Shown here: positions 19,981 through 29,437 of the stretch, piece by piece
Layout: each line of letters begins with the position of its first letter
Position numbering within the stretch: position 1 is the first letter of the stretch
Assembly (NCBI GenBank): GCA_039105265.1
Contig: JAPFFF010000024.1
Location: forward strand, 558,001 to 622,000
Length of the DNA stretch: 64,000 bases
Origin: Tritrichomonas musculus
Taxonomy: Eukaryota > Parabasalia > Tritrichomonadida > Tritrichomonadidae
Reading direction: 5' to 3'
The notes under the pieces: model-generated
What the model saw: only the letters and a program-made list of their open reading frames with translations
Told to the model about the DNA's origin: nothing
Database searches by the model: none
Position numbers and translations under genes: made by a program

Positions 19981-20313
19981 ATGATTCATTATACAAAAGC
20001 TTGCCAAACAGGAGAAATAGAATCGGGTCTTTGTGGTTGCTGTGCTGATTGTTCAACATGCTGTTATACGTTGTTTTGTTTCCCTTGCGCTGATGCAAAA
20101 GCATGGGCAAAATCGCGTGGAGAATCATGCTCATGCTGCCACTGCCTCATTTTCCCTTCAAGTATATGGACCAGAGCAAACATAAGACACGCAAGAGGAA
20201 TGGACAAAGGATTTTGCGGTGATTTAATGTGTGGAGTGTGCTGTCCATGCTGTTTCGTTATTCAAAGCCTTAGAGAAATAGACTTAATTGAATCACAAGC
20301 TCAATCAACTTAA
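19981..20313 (+). CDS. PLAC8-family cysteine-rich membrane protein
   Basis: This is a 110-residue protein with the PLAC8 signature: GLCGCCADCSTCCYTLFCFP near residues 16-35, a second cysteine cluster (SCSCCHCLIF, ~50-59) and a third CGVCCPCCFVIQSLREI (~84-100). Length and cysteine layout match the family (about 100-150 residues). PLAC8/FCR proteins are small membrane-associated proteins linked in plants and fungi to metal resistance, cell size and organelle transport. The cysteine segments would sit in or on a membrane. The stop reads TAAA, as expected of a trichomonad polyadenylation signal. The family is secure; the specific role is not known. Confidence 0.88.
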   Translation: MIHYTKACQTGEIESGLCGCCADCSTCCYTLFCFPCADAKAWAKSRGESCSCCHCLIFPSSIWTRANIRHARGMDKGFCGDLMCGVCCPCCFVIQSLREIDLIESQAQST

Positions 20314-20580
20314 AGTACTGTGTATTTTTTCATACAAAACTATTATCTTAATATAATAAAACAAAACCCCAAAAAAATAAGACCTGAACTTATCCAGCCA
20401 TCATATTGTTTTAAAATATTTTGGATAATAATTAATTTAAGTATATTATTATTTGCATTTGTAATTATAATTGTAAACTATTTTATTTCTTTTTGATTAA
20501 GATATTTTTATAAAAAAAAATTTTCAGTTATTTTTTTCATAAAGCTCATAGAATTTAATTTTTTTATTATTTTTTATTTT

Positions 20581-20619
<39 letters not shown>

Positions 20620-20730
20620 AATTTATCAAAAAGAAATAAAATAGTTTAATCTCATACTCAGATAAATCCCACAGCCGGATAAATCCCACAACCAGATAAT
20701 CCTACCGCCAGATAATATTATCTTAAATAT
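20314..20730. other. Intergenic, homopolymer and degenerate repeats
   Basis: This contains a T-run at about 20587-20615 and a short degenerate repeat (CAGCCGGATAAATCCCACA, CAACCAGATAATCC) leading into the minisatellite. No gene is seen. Confidence 0.5.
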
Positions 20731-21511
20731 TGACAAACATTGATGCTAACAACAGATAAACATCGATGCTTACAACAGACAAACATCGATGCTAACAACA
20801 GATAAACATCGATGCTAACAACAGATAAACATTGATGCTAACAACATACAAACATCGATGCTAACAACATACAAACATTAATGCTAACAACATACAAACA
20901 TCGATGCTTACAACAGACAAACATCGATGCTTACAACAGACAAACATTGATGCTTACAACATACAAACATAGATGCTAACAACAGATAAACATAGATGCT
21001 AACAACAGATAAACATCTATGCTAACAACAGATAAACATCTATGCTAACAACAGATAAACATCTATGCTAACAACATACAAACATAGATGCTAACGACAG
21101 ATAAACATCAATGCTAACAACAGATAAACATCTATGCTAACAACAGATAAACATAGATGCTACAACAGATAAACATCAATGCTAACAACAGATAAACATA
21201 GATGCTAACAACAGACAAACATTGATGCTTACAACAGAAAAACATCAATGCTAACAACAGATAAACATCTATGCTAACAACAGATAAACATCTATGCTAA
21301 CAACAGATAAACATCTATGCTAACAACAGATAAACATCTATGCTAACAACATACAAACATAGATGCTAACGACAGATAAACATTGATGCTTACAACATAC
21401 AAACATCTATGCTAACAACAGATAAACATCAATGCTAACAACAGATAAACGTCAATGCTAACAACAGATAAACATCTATGCTAACAACAGATAAACATAG
21501 ATGCTACAACA
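20731..21511. repeat. 23-bp minisatellite, left portion
   Basis: About 34 tandem copies of a 23-bp unit with core CAACAGATAAACAT followed by a variable dinucleotide (CGATGC, CTATGC, CAATGC, AGATGC, TGATGC). Units differ mainly at those positions, at CAGA/CATA and at CTAA/CTTA, so the copies can be told apart by variant. One short unit (GATGCTACAACAG) lacks a base. The array is interrupted at 21511 by the Polinton and resumes at 46871. It is not a CRISPR: there are no unique spacers. Confidence 0.9.
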
Positions 21512-22099
21512 GTAGTATAGTATAGGCTCCGCTACCGCCAAGCCTATACTTGGGGGCTCCGCAGAGGCTCCGCACCCCACTACTCCAGGGGTTCGCACCC
21601 CTGGACCCCCTCAAAAGGCCCCCACATTCAAAAAGTTCGCAGCAAAAAAAATCCAAACTCATACTTTTATAGTCTCGTTATCAAAATTATTTTAGCCCAA
21701 AAAAATCGACCTAAATGAATTTGTGGGATAAATCCCACCGGGGGCATATCCCCCGGATGGTCTGGGCTAAAGCCCAGCATGCATCCCCCCTCTTTTGCTT
21801 ACGCAAAATCTTTTTCTTTTTTGTTCTCTCCCCCCCTCTCGTCCCCCCCCCCCCGCTGGGGGGGCTCAGATTACCTTCGGGCTATATATCTAAACACCTA
21901 GGGAGGCTCACTCCTAATGTCGTTCGCTAATATAGAATCTTTTTTATTATATGTAGTAGTATATATAAATGGCGTGATTTCTTAACGTTCCGTCAAGAAA
22001 TCCCAACCATTTTTTGTTAAGATATCCCTTCGAATCAAGAAGTTGTTTTATAATGATTGAAATGTACCCGACGCTCAATCCAGCTGAAGAACAAACACC
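21512..22099 (+). repeat. Polinton left terminal inverted repeat
   Basis: This starts GTAGTATAGTATAGGCTCCG and matches the reverse complement of 46287-46870. It is unusually GC-rich for this window, with blocks such as GGGGGCTCCGCAGAGGC and C- and G-runs (about 21830-21865). It extends past the first ATG of the leftmost gene (22053), so the first ~16 codons of that gene are repeat sequence. Confidence 0.92.
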
Positions 22100-23114
22100 A
22101 ATCCCTATGGAGCACGCTTTCTTTCTGGAAGATGGAGAAAGAGACCCTGCGAAATTTAATCGTTATTATTTTAATTTTCCACAAGAATGGTGCACATCTA
22201 ATCGTGGTGAGTCTATTATTGGTGTTAGAAATATATTTATGTTAGCTAGAAAGAGAAGGCTAGAATTTAAAATTAAAGTTAGGAAATACTACAAAGAGGA
22301 CTACAATAAATATGCCACTCCTCCTCCAAAATCAGATGACCCAAACTTATATGACCACTCAGCGTATATAAGTATACCTGCTGCAAGGAAATCTATGGTT
22401 GAAGTAAATGTTTTAATGTGGATGAGTGAGAAGGATGATTTCGGTGGTTTTGGACACGTATTATATGAATATCTATGGGCCGAAATGAAAAAATATAATC
22501 AAGAGATTGAAGACAATTTGGCGAAGGCAAAAACAGAAGAAGAGAAAGCTAAGTATAAAGACAAGCCAAGATTTAGTGAAGACCCTTATGGTCTTTCAAC
22601 TGAGCTTGATGTCATGGCTGATGGATTCTATGATTATAGGAGAAAAACATATTTGGAAAGAATTTTATCTCGACATAATTATGATAAGAAGAGTCCATTT
22701 TATATTGACATATCAATTGATTTTCCTCATCGAACCGTTCAAGATTTTGGATTGATAGACCGAAAATATGATTTCGAAGATGTGTTTAATATTAGTGGAG
22801 AGACAGACCAAGGGGCAAATTATCATAATAACTATAAATTTAAATGGCTTAGAGAAGTCAATTTTTATAATGTATGGGATAGGCATTCATGTAAAATTTA
22901 TTCATCCTTCGGGGACCAATCAAATCAAGGATATGTTGGAAACACAACAATATACTTCAACCCCATAAAATACTTTAAGCTGAACTCAACTGACCAACGA
23001 TTCTGGATCGAACTATATTCTGGTCGACATAAAGATATACCAGTAAAAATACCGAGAAGCGAAAGCTTTTCTATCGAAATGATATTCTTCCCTTACCGTA
23101 AAATGTTATATTAA
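22053..23114 (+). CDS. Polinton protein of unknown function (353 aa)
   Basis: This is the leftmost gene of the element. The ATG at 22053 (MIEMYPTLNPAEEQTPIP) lies inside the terminal repeat. The protein is soluble, mixed-charge and Tyr/Phe-rich, with a Lys/Glu helix near residues 155-175 and a beta-rich C terminus (NTTIYFNPIKYFKLNS, SIEMIFFPYRKMLY). That C-terminal pattern could suit a virion structural protein, but I see no diagnostic motif. It lies 26 bp before the integrase gene and is probably transcribed in the same direction from its own T-run promoter. Confidence 0.6.
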   Translation: MIEMYPTLNPAEEQTPIPMEHAFFLEDGERDPAKFNRYYFNFPQEWCTSNRGESIIGVRNIFMLARKRRLEFKIKVRKYYKEDYNKYATPPPKSDDPNLYDHSAYISIPAARKSMVEVNVLMWMSEKDDFGGFGHVLYEYLWAEMKKYNQEIEDNLAKAKTEEEKAKYKDKPRFSEDPYGLSTELDVMADGFYDYRRKTYLERILSRHNYDKKSPFYIDISIDFPHRTVQDFGLIDRKYDFEDVFNISGETDQGANYHNNYKFKWLREVNFYNVWDRHSCKIYSSFGDQSNQGYVGNTTIYFNPIKYFKLNSTDQRFWIELYSGRHKDIPVKIPRSESFSIEMIFFPYRKMLY

Positions 23115-23140
23115 CTGAGGGTTTATTTTTTTTCAAAACA

Positions 23141-24250
23141 ATGACTTACAAAACAATAGAGGAGTTATACAAAACTTTTCCGTGGAAAACACCATCAAAA
23201 TTTGTTCCTCTTGCAAAACGATATGGATTTACAGAAGAGGCAGCATTAAATTATTTGAAGAATATAGTGCATGATGTTAAAGTACCAAAGGCAAAATTTA
23301 TGAATATATATTCAAAACACTCAGGAGGATATCAAATGGATACTTTCATAAATGACAAAACAAAAGATGGTTTGAATTATCTGATGTTTATAAATATCAA
23401 TACCAGGAAGGCTTTTTGTTATGCGATGAGAGGGAAGGGAGCAAAAGAAGTAGCTAGAGCATTAAATCAATTTTTAGTAGATGAACCAAATGTTTATTCT
23501 ATTACTTCAGACCAGGATGCAGCCTATTTGTCCAATGATGTTTTGCAAATAATGAAGGCAAAAAATATTATATACAATACTACGGAAGACAATAATCATA
23601 ATGTACTAGGCATCATAAATAGATTCATGAGAACTATAAGAGATATGGTAGGAGAGAATAGATTTATTGGAGAACAAGAAATGAAGGGATTAATAGATTC
23701 CTACAATAAATCCCCTCACCGATCGTTGGACTATAAAATACCAAACGAAATGACAGAAAAAGATGAAAAAGAATATATTAATACTAAATCACAAATCAAT
23801 CCTTATGACTTTCAGCCTAACGACAGGGTGAGAATTATACAAGCCAAGGAACCATTTTCGAAGCGAAGAAATAGGGTCAGCAAGGAGGCTTATATTGTTG
23901 ATTCAAAAGCTGGAAATCAATTTATTGTTAAGTCCAAAGATGAATCAATAGATAAGTTGCCGGGATATAGATTGATAAAAACACAGAATAAAAATAAGGG
24001 CCTGAAGGGCCCCGGGGCAGAAGTGCCTCTTGCTCAGACACTAAAGGGAGGCAAGAGAGGTATTGTGGATAAAATTATATCCTACGATGCAGCTAAGAAT
24101 AAATATAAAATTAAATATAGTGAAGGGACAGAAGATGTTATTCCAGCCAAAAATTTACGAGAAGGAGCCCCAACTAAATTATCAAATCTTGAAATGGATT
24201 ATTGGAGCAAACAAAAAAATATCCCATCAAACATTAAAAAATGGATTTAA
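23141..24250 (+). CDS. Polinton integrase (rve / retroviral-type DDE)
   Basis: This is a 369-residue integrase. An N-terminal helical segment (~1-50) precedes the rve core (~60-205: YQMDTFIND, FININTRKAFCYAMRGK, YSITSDQDAAYLS, NVLGIINRFMRTIRD, YNKSPHRSLDYKIPNEM). A basic SH3/chromo-like C-terminal region follows (~215-369: DRVRIIQ, GKRGIVDKIISYDAAKNKY). Polinton integrases of this type insert the linear element with a 6-bp target duplication, which agrees with the flanks seen here. It lies 10 bp before the ATPase gene. Confidence 0.9.
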   Translation: MTYKTIEELYKTFPWKTPSKFVPLAKRYGFTEEAALNYLKNIVHDVKVPKAKFMNIYSKHSGGYQMDTFINDKTKDGLNYLMFININTRKAFCYAMRGKGAKEVARALNQFLVDEPNVYSITSDQDAAYLSNDVLQIMKAKNIIYNTTEDNNHNVLGIINRFMRTIRDMVGENRFIGEQEMKGLIDSYNKSPHRSLDYKIPNEMTEKDEKEYINTKSQINPYDFQPNDRVRIIQAKEPFSKRRNRVSKEAYIVDSKAGNQFIVKSKDESIDKLPGYRLIKTQNKNKGLKGPGAEVPLAQTLKGGKRGIVDKIISYDAAKNKYKIKYSEGTEDVIPAKNLREGAPTKLSNLEMDYWSKQKNIPSNIKKWI

Positions 24251-24260
24251 CCAACAATAA

Positions 24261-25115
24261 ATGGCTAAACAAATAATGAAAGAAGTAGAAGTTTTAATCC
24301 AAAAAACCATGCGAAAAAACCAAAAGGAAATAGAGTCTGCACTTATGAAACCAATTCATCCTTCCTATCCATTTAGCACGAACGGTATATATTTTTTGAT
24401 AGGCAAACCAGGTGCTGGAAAAAGTTATTGGATATGGAAACACATTTTAATTACCGAGAGATTATTTAAGTATCCCTACTACCAGAAGATAGTATTCTGT
24501 TCCACAAGCGGTAAGATGGACAAAACTGCAGAGGCGATGAGTCAAAATGTCAAGACACCAATCATATATTTGAACGAAGCAGAATTGATGGATTATTTGA
24601 AAAAACATCTAAAGCGAAAGATAAAATATTATGCGATGGTAAAGCATGTATTATCAAAAATGAAAGAGACAAATGAAGAAATGCAGCGGCTTATAAACAA
24701 GCACTCCCTTCAAGAAATAGATGATAGAATAGTATATATAGCAAACAAGCTAGTAAAATATCAAACTTCATCATATCCATATAACACTCTAATAATATTG
24801 GATGACTGTGCTGGGAGCGATTTATTGACGCATAATAATACTGAATTCTTAAGGCTACTAACAAAAACTAGGCACTATAATATTACATGCATTATGGCTA
24901 TCCAAACCATTAGATTTGTCCATATAAATGCAAAGAGATTGGCCACCGATATTATATGCTATAGTGGATATTCAGAAGAAGATTTTACATCATTGCTCCA
25001 ACAAACGAATAACAATCTAAATATCAAAAAAACAGTCAAGGAATATTTGCAGCATCGTGAGCCTCACGACAAATTTATTTGTAATATAACAGCCAACAAA
25101 TATTACTTTGAATGA
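24261..25115 (+). CDS. Polinton packaging ATPase (A32 / FtsK-HerA-like)
   Basis: This is a 284-residue P-loop ATPase. Walker A is LIGKPGAGKSYW at about residues 47-58 and Walker B is NTLIILDDCAGSD at about 175-187. It is followed by the HerA-like stretch 'LTKTRHYNITCIMAIQTIRF'. Length and motif spacing fit the genome-packaging ATPases of Polintons, virophages and NCLDV A32. It would drive DNA into capsids. It sits between integrase and structural genes, as in many Polintons. Confidence 0.88.
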   Translation: MAKQIMKEVEVLIQKTMRKNQKEIESALMKPIHPSYPFSTNGIYFLIGKPGAGKSYWIWKHILITERLFKYPYYQKIVFCSTSGKMDKTAEAMSQNVKTPIIYLNEAELMDYLKKHLKRKIKYYAMVKHVLSKMKETNEEMQRLINKHSLQEIDDRIVYIANKLVKYQTSSYPYNTLIILDDCAGSDLLTHNNTEFLRLLTKTRHYNITCIMAIQTIRFVHINAKRLATDIICYSGYSEEDFTSLLQQTNNNLNIKKTVKEYLQHREPHDKFICNITANKYYFE

Positions 25116-25130
25116 TTTATTTCACAATAA

Positions 25131-25826
25131 ATGCCTTCAGGAACTATTGATTCTGGAAAATATATTCCATCTACCCCTTCAGATGCTGGTGTTAGTATAT
25201 TTGGAAAAATTGGTAATTGGATTAATAATAATAAAGCAGAAATTTTACAAGGAGCTGCAGATGTAGGTGATATAATTGGGGAAGCGACTGGAAATAATAA
25301 ATGGAATGTAGCAGCTGATGTTGTAAGAGTTGTTGGTAAAACTGCAGGACAAATTGATGATAAAAACAGCCAGGAAAAATTGTTGGCTCAATTAATTCAG
25401 GAAAGGAATGCTCGGATGTTTGGAAACAAACATATAGCCTACGCTGATGTACCAAGGATGTTTTATGGAAGGAAGCCAACAAGATATAAAATGTATCAAA
25501 GAAGAAATAAATATATTGATGAAGCCAATGAAAAATTAAATCAGTTGAAGAAACAAATAGAGCAAAAACAAAAAGAAGCCACGACAGAAAATAAAAAATC
25601 ATCACCCAAAAAATCGCCTCCCAAAAAACCATCCCCGCCTCCCAAAAAACCATCCCCGCCTCCCAAAGCATTACCAAAGAAACAAGAATCACCTCCAAAG
25701 AAAAAAATGTCAGCAGCTGAAAAAGCTAGAAATTGGAAACAAGATAAACAATTTGTGGCCGATCTACAAGAAGCTGTAAGAAGACAAAGAGAAGCATATG
25801 ACAAGTTTGAGAAGGATGATTGGTAA
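25131..25826 (+). CDS. Polinton Pro/Lys-rich protein A (paralogue of the next gene)
   Basis: This is a 231-residue protein. The first ~90 residues hold an amphipathic Gly/Ala-rich segment (WINNNKAEILQGAADVGDII, GKTAGQID). Then come a conserved 'PRMFYGRKPTRYKMYQRR' block and a Lys/Pro repeat (PKKPSPPPKK) at about 155-190. The order 'WxxNKxEhL..GaxxIxxxhG.AT.NK.xxVxAxVh+xhGxxxx.IDnK' is shared with the gene at 25849-26604, so the two arose by duplication. A basic, Pro-rich minor virion or DNA-condensing protein is plausible but unproven. Confidence 0.55.
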   Translation: MPSGTIDSGKYIPSTPSDAGVSIFGKIGNWINNNKAEILQGAADVGDIIGEATGNNKWNVAADVVRVVGKTAGQIDDKNSQEKLLAQLIQERNARMFGNKHIAYADVPRMFYGRKPTRYKMYQRRNKYIDEANEKLNQLKKQIEQKQKEATTENKKSSPKKSPPKKPSPPPKKPSPPPKALPKKQESPPKKKMSAAEKARNWKQDKQFVADLQEAVRRQREAYDKFEKDDW

Positions 25827-25848
25827 GCTAAATTTTGTCTTCATTTAA

Positions 25849-26604
25849 ATGTCTATTCCATTTTTAACGATGGGTACTGCTCCTACCCTACGAAGTGATG
25901 GTACAGAAGAGCCAATAGGAGGGATAAGTGATAAAATATCAAATCTTGTGAGCAATACATATAACAAATTCTTTAGCAAAAAACCCACCCAAGGACCTTC
26001 TCTAGAACCAATCCAAAAACCAGTTCCAGTTCCTACTCCTACTCCAGCTCCTCCCAAGCCAATCCAAGAACCTCCTCCTACCCCACATTATATGCCGCCT
26101 CCAGCACCAGCACCAGCTCCTATGCCACCCCCTATGACAACTCAAAATAATTCCGAAGGGATAGCAGGGAAATTTGTAAACAAGCTTAAAAAAGCATATA
26201 ATAAAATGACAGATGGAATACCCAAAAATAATTATGAACACGTAAATAAAATGAAAGAGAGATTGAAATGGGCATGGGATAATAAAACTGAATTACTCAT
26301 AGGAGGTGGTGAAATTGCAGAAACCATTGGTAATGCAACAGACAATAAATATGTTAAAGTAGGAGCTAAAGTAATAAAATCACTAGGAGAGAGCAGTGAG
26401 AGAATAGACAACAAAGAGAAGAAGAAAGAATTAGAGAAAAAAATAGGAGACGTAAATAATGAATTATTAGCCAATTATTATCTAAATTCTTTAAATTATC
26501 CACGTATCCATTATTCAAGAAAACCATCAGGTTATAAAATATATCAAGGCAAAAGATATAGAATGATAAGAGGCATGAGAAGAAGAAGAAAAGCAAGGAG
26601 GTGA
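25849..26604 (+). CDS. Polinton Pro-rich protein B (paralogue of the previous gene)
   Basis: This is a 251-residue protein with a Pro-rich linker (PVPVPTPTPAPPKP..., about residues 57-100) in the N-terminal half. The C-terminal half (KWAWDNKTELLIGGGEIAET, NATDNKYVKVGAKVIKSLG, ERIDNKE, then PRIHYSRKPSGYKIYQGK) aligns with the protein at 25131-25826. The last ~30 residues are strongly basic (MIRGMRRRRKARR). That tail suggests nucleic-acid contact. The function is unknown. Confidence 0.55.
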   Translation: MSIPFLTMGTAPTLRSDGTEEPIGGISDKISNLVSNTYNKFFSKKPTQGPSLEPIQKPVPVPTPTPAPPKPIQEPPPTPHYMPPPAPAPAPMPPPMTTQNNSEGIAGKFVNKLKKAYNKMTDGIPKNNYEHVNKMKERLKWAWDNKTELLIGGGEIAETIGNATDNKYVKVGAKVIKSLGESSERIDNKEKKKELEKKIGDVNNELLANYYLNSLNYPRIHYSRKPSGYKIYQGKRYRMIRGMRRRRKARR

Positions 26605-26668
26605 AAAACTCCCAAAAACTCCAAAAAAGCAAATAAAACTCAAAGAAAGCGATTTTAATATTATTTAA

Positions 26669-27301
26669 ATGTCTAAACATTTGACTGGATCGAAGAGATT
26701 ACAAGTAATACAAAACTGGTTAAATGGTCGTGATGACCCTGAGTGGGATGTCTTGCCTACAAAAAAAGAGAATAAATATATTGTGAAAAGAAGAACAGAG
26801 CCCCTATCCAAACCTCAAGCTGAACCACAGGTAGAAGAGCAGGAAGTAGAAGAGCCAGCAGAAGAGCCTACCAAACCTCTCCCCACTTGCTCTCAGGGAA
26901 AGGTCTGCTCTGCCAAAAAAATCGAAAGGACTAAGCCGCAATCAAATAATTCAGCCATTTTTGAAGCTGCGAGCCCTCGCTGCCTCCGACAAGCGGAGGA
27001 CCCTACAATAAATATGGAAATATTAAATCAGCTAAAGTTATTGGGGGAAGAAATAAAAAATAAACGAGAAAAGAAAGAACAAAAAAGGATGATAAAAGAA
27101 GTGGTGCAAAAACAAATGAGCAAACCCTACTACCAATATACTCAGCCACAATATATTCAAGAGCCTAATTTGACTTCAGGCAAAGTTGACTTTGTCAATG
27201 ATATAGAAGAAGAACCAGAGGAAGAACTACCACCAACACCTCCTCCTCAACCTCAGGTCATTCGTAGAAGGAGGAATAATATTTTCTCTGATATGTTATA
27301 A
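26669..27301 (+). CDS. Polinton protein of unknown function (210 aa)
   Basis: This is a low-complexity, Pro/Glu/Lys-rich soluble protein. It has an acidic repeat (EVEEPAEEPTKP), a basic helix (EEIKNKREKKEQKRMIKEVV) and a Tyr/Gln patch (YYQYTQPQYIQ). It ends in a Pro-rich then basic tail (PPTPPPQPQVIRRRRNN). It lies just before the probable major capsid gene. Such a protein could be a scaffold or minor core protein; there is no direct evidence. Confidence 0.5.
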   Translation: MSKHLTGSKRLQVIQNWLNGRDDPEWDVLPTKKENKYIVKRRTEPLSKPQAEPQVEEQEVEEPAEEPTKPLPTCSQGKVCSAKKIERTKPQSNNSAIFEAASPRCLRQAEDPTINMEILNQLKLLGEEIKNKREKKEQKRMIKEVVQKQMSKPYYQYTQPQYIQEPNLTSGKVDFVNDIEEEPEEELPPTPPPQPQVIRRRRNNIFSDML

Positions 27302-27327
27302 AGTTTTTATTTTTTTATAAAAACACC

Positions 27328-28926
27328 ATGATTAATCCAGAGATTGAACTCAGAACATCAGCTGAAGTATGTACCCAAATAGCATCATATTTTGATATTG
27401 TAGATAATTGTATAGCCCTAAGTGATACCAACAAACAGTATACTATAAGTCCCCAGACATCATATTCTCCATCTCCTTCAATCCCCCAAGGCTCATATAC
27501 CACTGCTATTATATCTCCAAACACAAACAATACAGCAGACATATATAATGGATTTATTAGAGCTGATATGGAAGTCAGTATTAAAGAAGCTGCTGGACAA
27601 GAGGTTAAAGAAATAGAAAATACAGATGATAATTATCAATTCAATAGAGTTTGGTTTGGCTTTAAAGATGCTAGAGATGCCGTCGAAAAATATGAAATCG
27701 TGGCTAATGGCATTACTATCTATACACAGAATTTTGGTTGTGAAGAATCATTTTTAACAGCCTGTTGTGCCAACGAAACAACAAAGAGAGCAGATGTATA
27801 TTCTAAGGCCAGACATAAAGATATATGGAATGGTAAGTCAGGAAGTAGAACAGGATTCATTGTTGATTGGAAAGAGAGAAATGGTATTAAATGGTATGAA
27901 CAAAAATATAAAATTCATCTCAAGATAGATTTAAGACGATTCTTACCACTCTCTAATATTAAATACCTCCCAGCCTTCGCAGGCAAGATAGAGCTTCGAT
28001 TATTCTTCTCGTGTGCTGGAATGGTATGCTGTCCTTTGGGCCCAGAACTATGTTTGCAAAATAACTATAAAGAAATATCAAAATATACTTTACCAAATAT
28101 TACGAATGAATTTACTCCAATAAATGAACCAATAACAATGTATACTGCCATATCATCAGACAAAACAACACTTACAGCAAACCCCAGAACATTCCAAGTA
28201 AACAGTTATGAAACTACTGAATGCTCATCTATCATACCATGCTTTGGTATTGAAGATAATATTTATTCCAGTCTCGTTCAAAGATATGCTGACCCAACTC
28301 ATCCATTAACATTTCCTACACAAACCCTTTCTGTATATACTACAACAAATAGACTAAAAAATCCAAATTGCAAAACCACCTGTACTATTACTCCTCGCTT
28401 TGTTGACTCAATATTTTGTTTATTCCCTGAAAAGCACACTCATCATACCTACTTCAAGAATCCACAATTTAAGCTATTTCAATTAAACTGTGGAGGCTAT
28501 GGAAACATCCCTGCAAAAGCATTTGGAACGACAGATGAGTATCCAGAATTCTTAGAGTACTGCCAAAACGCTATGAATATGAATGGTGGACAAAGCGGGT
28601 TTAATAAAGAAGTCGTAGCTTCACTAACAAATAATCAACCATACAGACGCTCAACTGGAAATTATCCTGATGACAGGACCAGCTTTTTCATTGCTCTGCC
28701 AACAGAGACAGACAACACATATCAGCAGGGACTCACATCTCTGTCTCCTATTAATTTTGAAATTATTGTATCACAAAATACTGGGGCAAATACATATGCC
28801 AGTGATGTTCAAACCCCACCTCTAATTTGTCTTTTATTTGATTCATCAATATCAATTTTGGTTCAGCCTAATGGTATGCCTCCTCTCGTTCGTCTTGGAA
28901 ATTATGACCTCACTACTCCACAATAA
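27328..28926 (+). CDS. Probable Polinton major capsid protein (double jelly-roll)
   Basis: This is a 532-residue, beta-rich protein without signal or membrane segment. The length fits a double-jelly-roll major capsid protein. It has the family's style of strand pairs: NRVWFGFKDARDAVEKYEIV, IHLKIDLRRFLPLSNIKYLP, then AFAGKIELRLFFS. This resembles the LPLxxxK..P..hxxxhEIxL region between strands in other Polinton capsids. It follows the ATPase and minor genes in the structural block. No sequence search was possible, so the call rests on pattern and context. Confidence 0.6.
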   Translation: MINPEIELRTSAEVCTQIASYFDIVDNCIALSDTNKQYTISPQTSYSPSPSIPQGSYTTAIISPNTNNTADIYNGFIRADMEVSIKEAAGQEVKEIENTDDNYQFNRVWFGFKDARDAVEKYEIVANGITIYTQNFGCEESFLTACCANETTKRADVYSKARHKDIWNGKSGSRTGFIVDWKERNGIKWYEQKYKIHLKIDLRRFLPLSNIKYLPAFAGKIELRLFFSCAGMVCCPLGPELCLQNNYKEISKYTLPNITNEFTPINEPITMYTAISSDKTTLTANPRTFQVNSYETTECSSIIPCFGIEDNIYSSLVQRYADPTHPLTFPTQTLSVYTTTNRLKNPNCKTTCTITPRFVDSIFCLFPEKHTHHTYFKNPQFKLFQLNCGGYGNIPAKAFGTTDEYPEFLEYCQNAMNMNGGQSGFNKEVVASLTNNQPYRRSTGNYPDDRTSFFIALPTETDNTYQQGLTSLSPINFEIIVSQNTGANTYASDVQTPPLICLLFDSSISILVQPNGMPPLVRLGNYDLTTPQ

Positions 28927-28963
28927 ATATTCATTCTTAAAATTTTTTTTATCTCCACCACAA

Positions 28964-29218
28964 ATGCAAGAGCAAAGAGTCTACGATTACATCAACAATA
29001 TTATCTCCCTCGCTGAAAATCCAGAAGAATGGAAGGAATGTAATTTTGCTATCCTCTGTGATAAATTTCCCATCCAGCTTTCTCGCAACAAATTTTTGGG
29101 CAAAGTAATATATATATCACTTAAGACAGAAAAAAAGACCTGGAGAATATATCCTGACAAAATCAAAAAATATGAAATAGAGCATGTAATTATCAAGCAA
29201 ATTCTCGCCGTCGATTAA
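28964..29218 (+). CDS. Small Polinton protein (84 aa)
   Basis: The frame from ATG 28964 (MQEQRVYDYINNIISLAENP) follows the capsid gene after 37 bp and an AATTTTTTTT tract. The protein has a helical N terminus and a beta-rich basic C terminus (GKVIYISLKTEKKTWRIYP). It is not recognised. Confidence 0.5.
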   Translation: MQEQRVYDYINNIISLAENPEEWKECNFAILCDKFPIQLSRNKFLGKVIYISLKTEKKTWRIYPDKIKKYEIEHVIIKQILAVD

Positions 29219-29226
29219 ATTATAAA

Positions 29227-29412
29227 ATGAATGAGTTCTTTATCAACGGCTCAAATCAAGAACAGGTATATGAAGCGCATAGCTACTATAATTATTCTAT
29301 AGAAAATGCTTCAAAACAAACGAAAGAATTAATTATTCAGCTACGAGAGAAATACAATTTAAGCACGCCGGAACTATACATTGGGGAGCATCAACCACTC
29401 GTCCTAGAGTAA
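29227..29412 (+). CDS. Small Polinton protein (61 aa)
   Basis: This short acidic protein (MNEFFINGSNQEQVYEAHSY...) starts 8 bp after the preceding stop. It has no motif. Spacing and the shared orientation make it a likely gene rather than chance. Confidence 0.4.
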   Translation: MNEFFINGSNQEQVYEAHSYYNYSIENASKQTKELIIQLREKYNLSTPELYIGEHQPLVLE

Positions 29413-29437
29413 GCTGGATAATTTTTTTGGAAATGAA

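Noticed and set aside
20731-21511. CRISPR-like array
   Set aside because: The units are contiguous 23-bp tandem copies with small variants and there are no unique spacers; it is a minisatellite.
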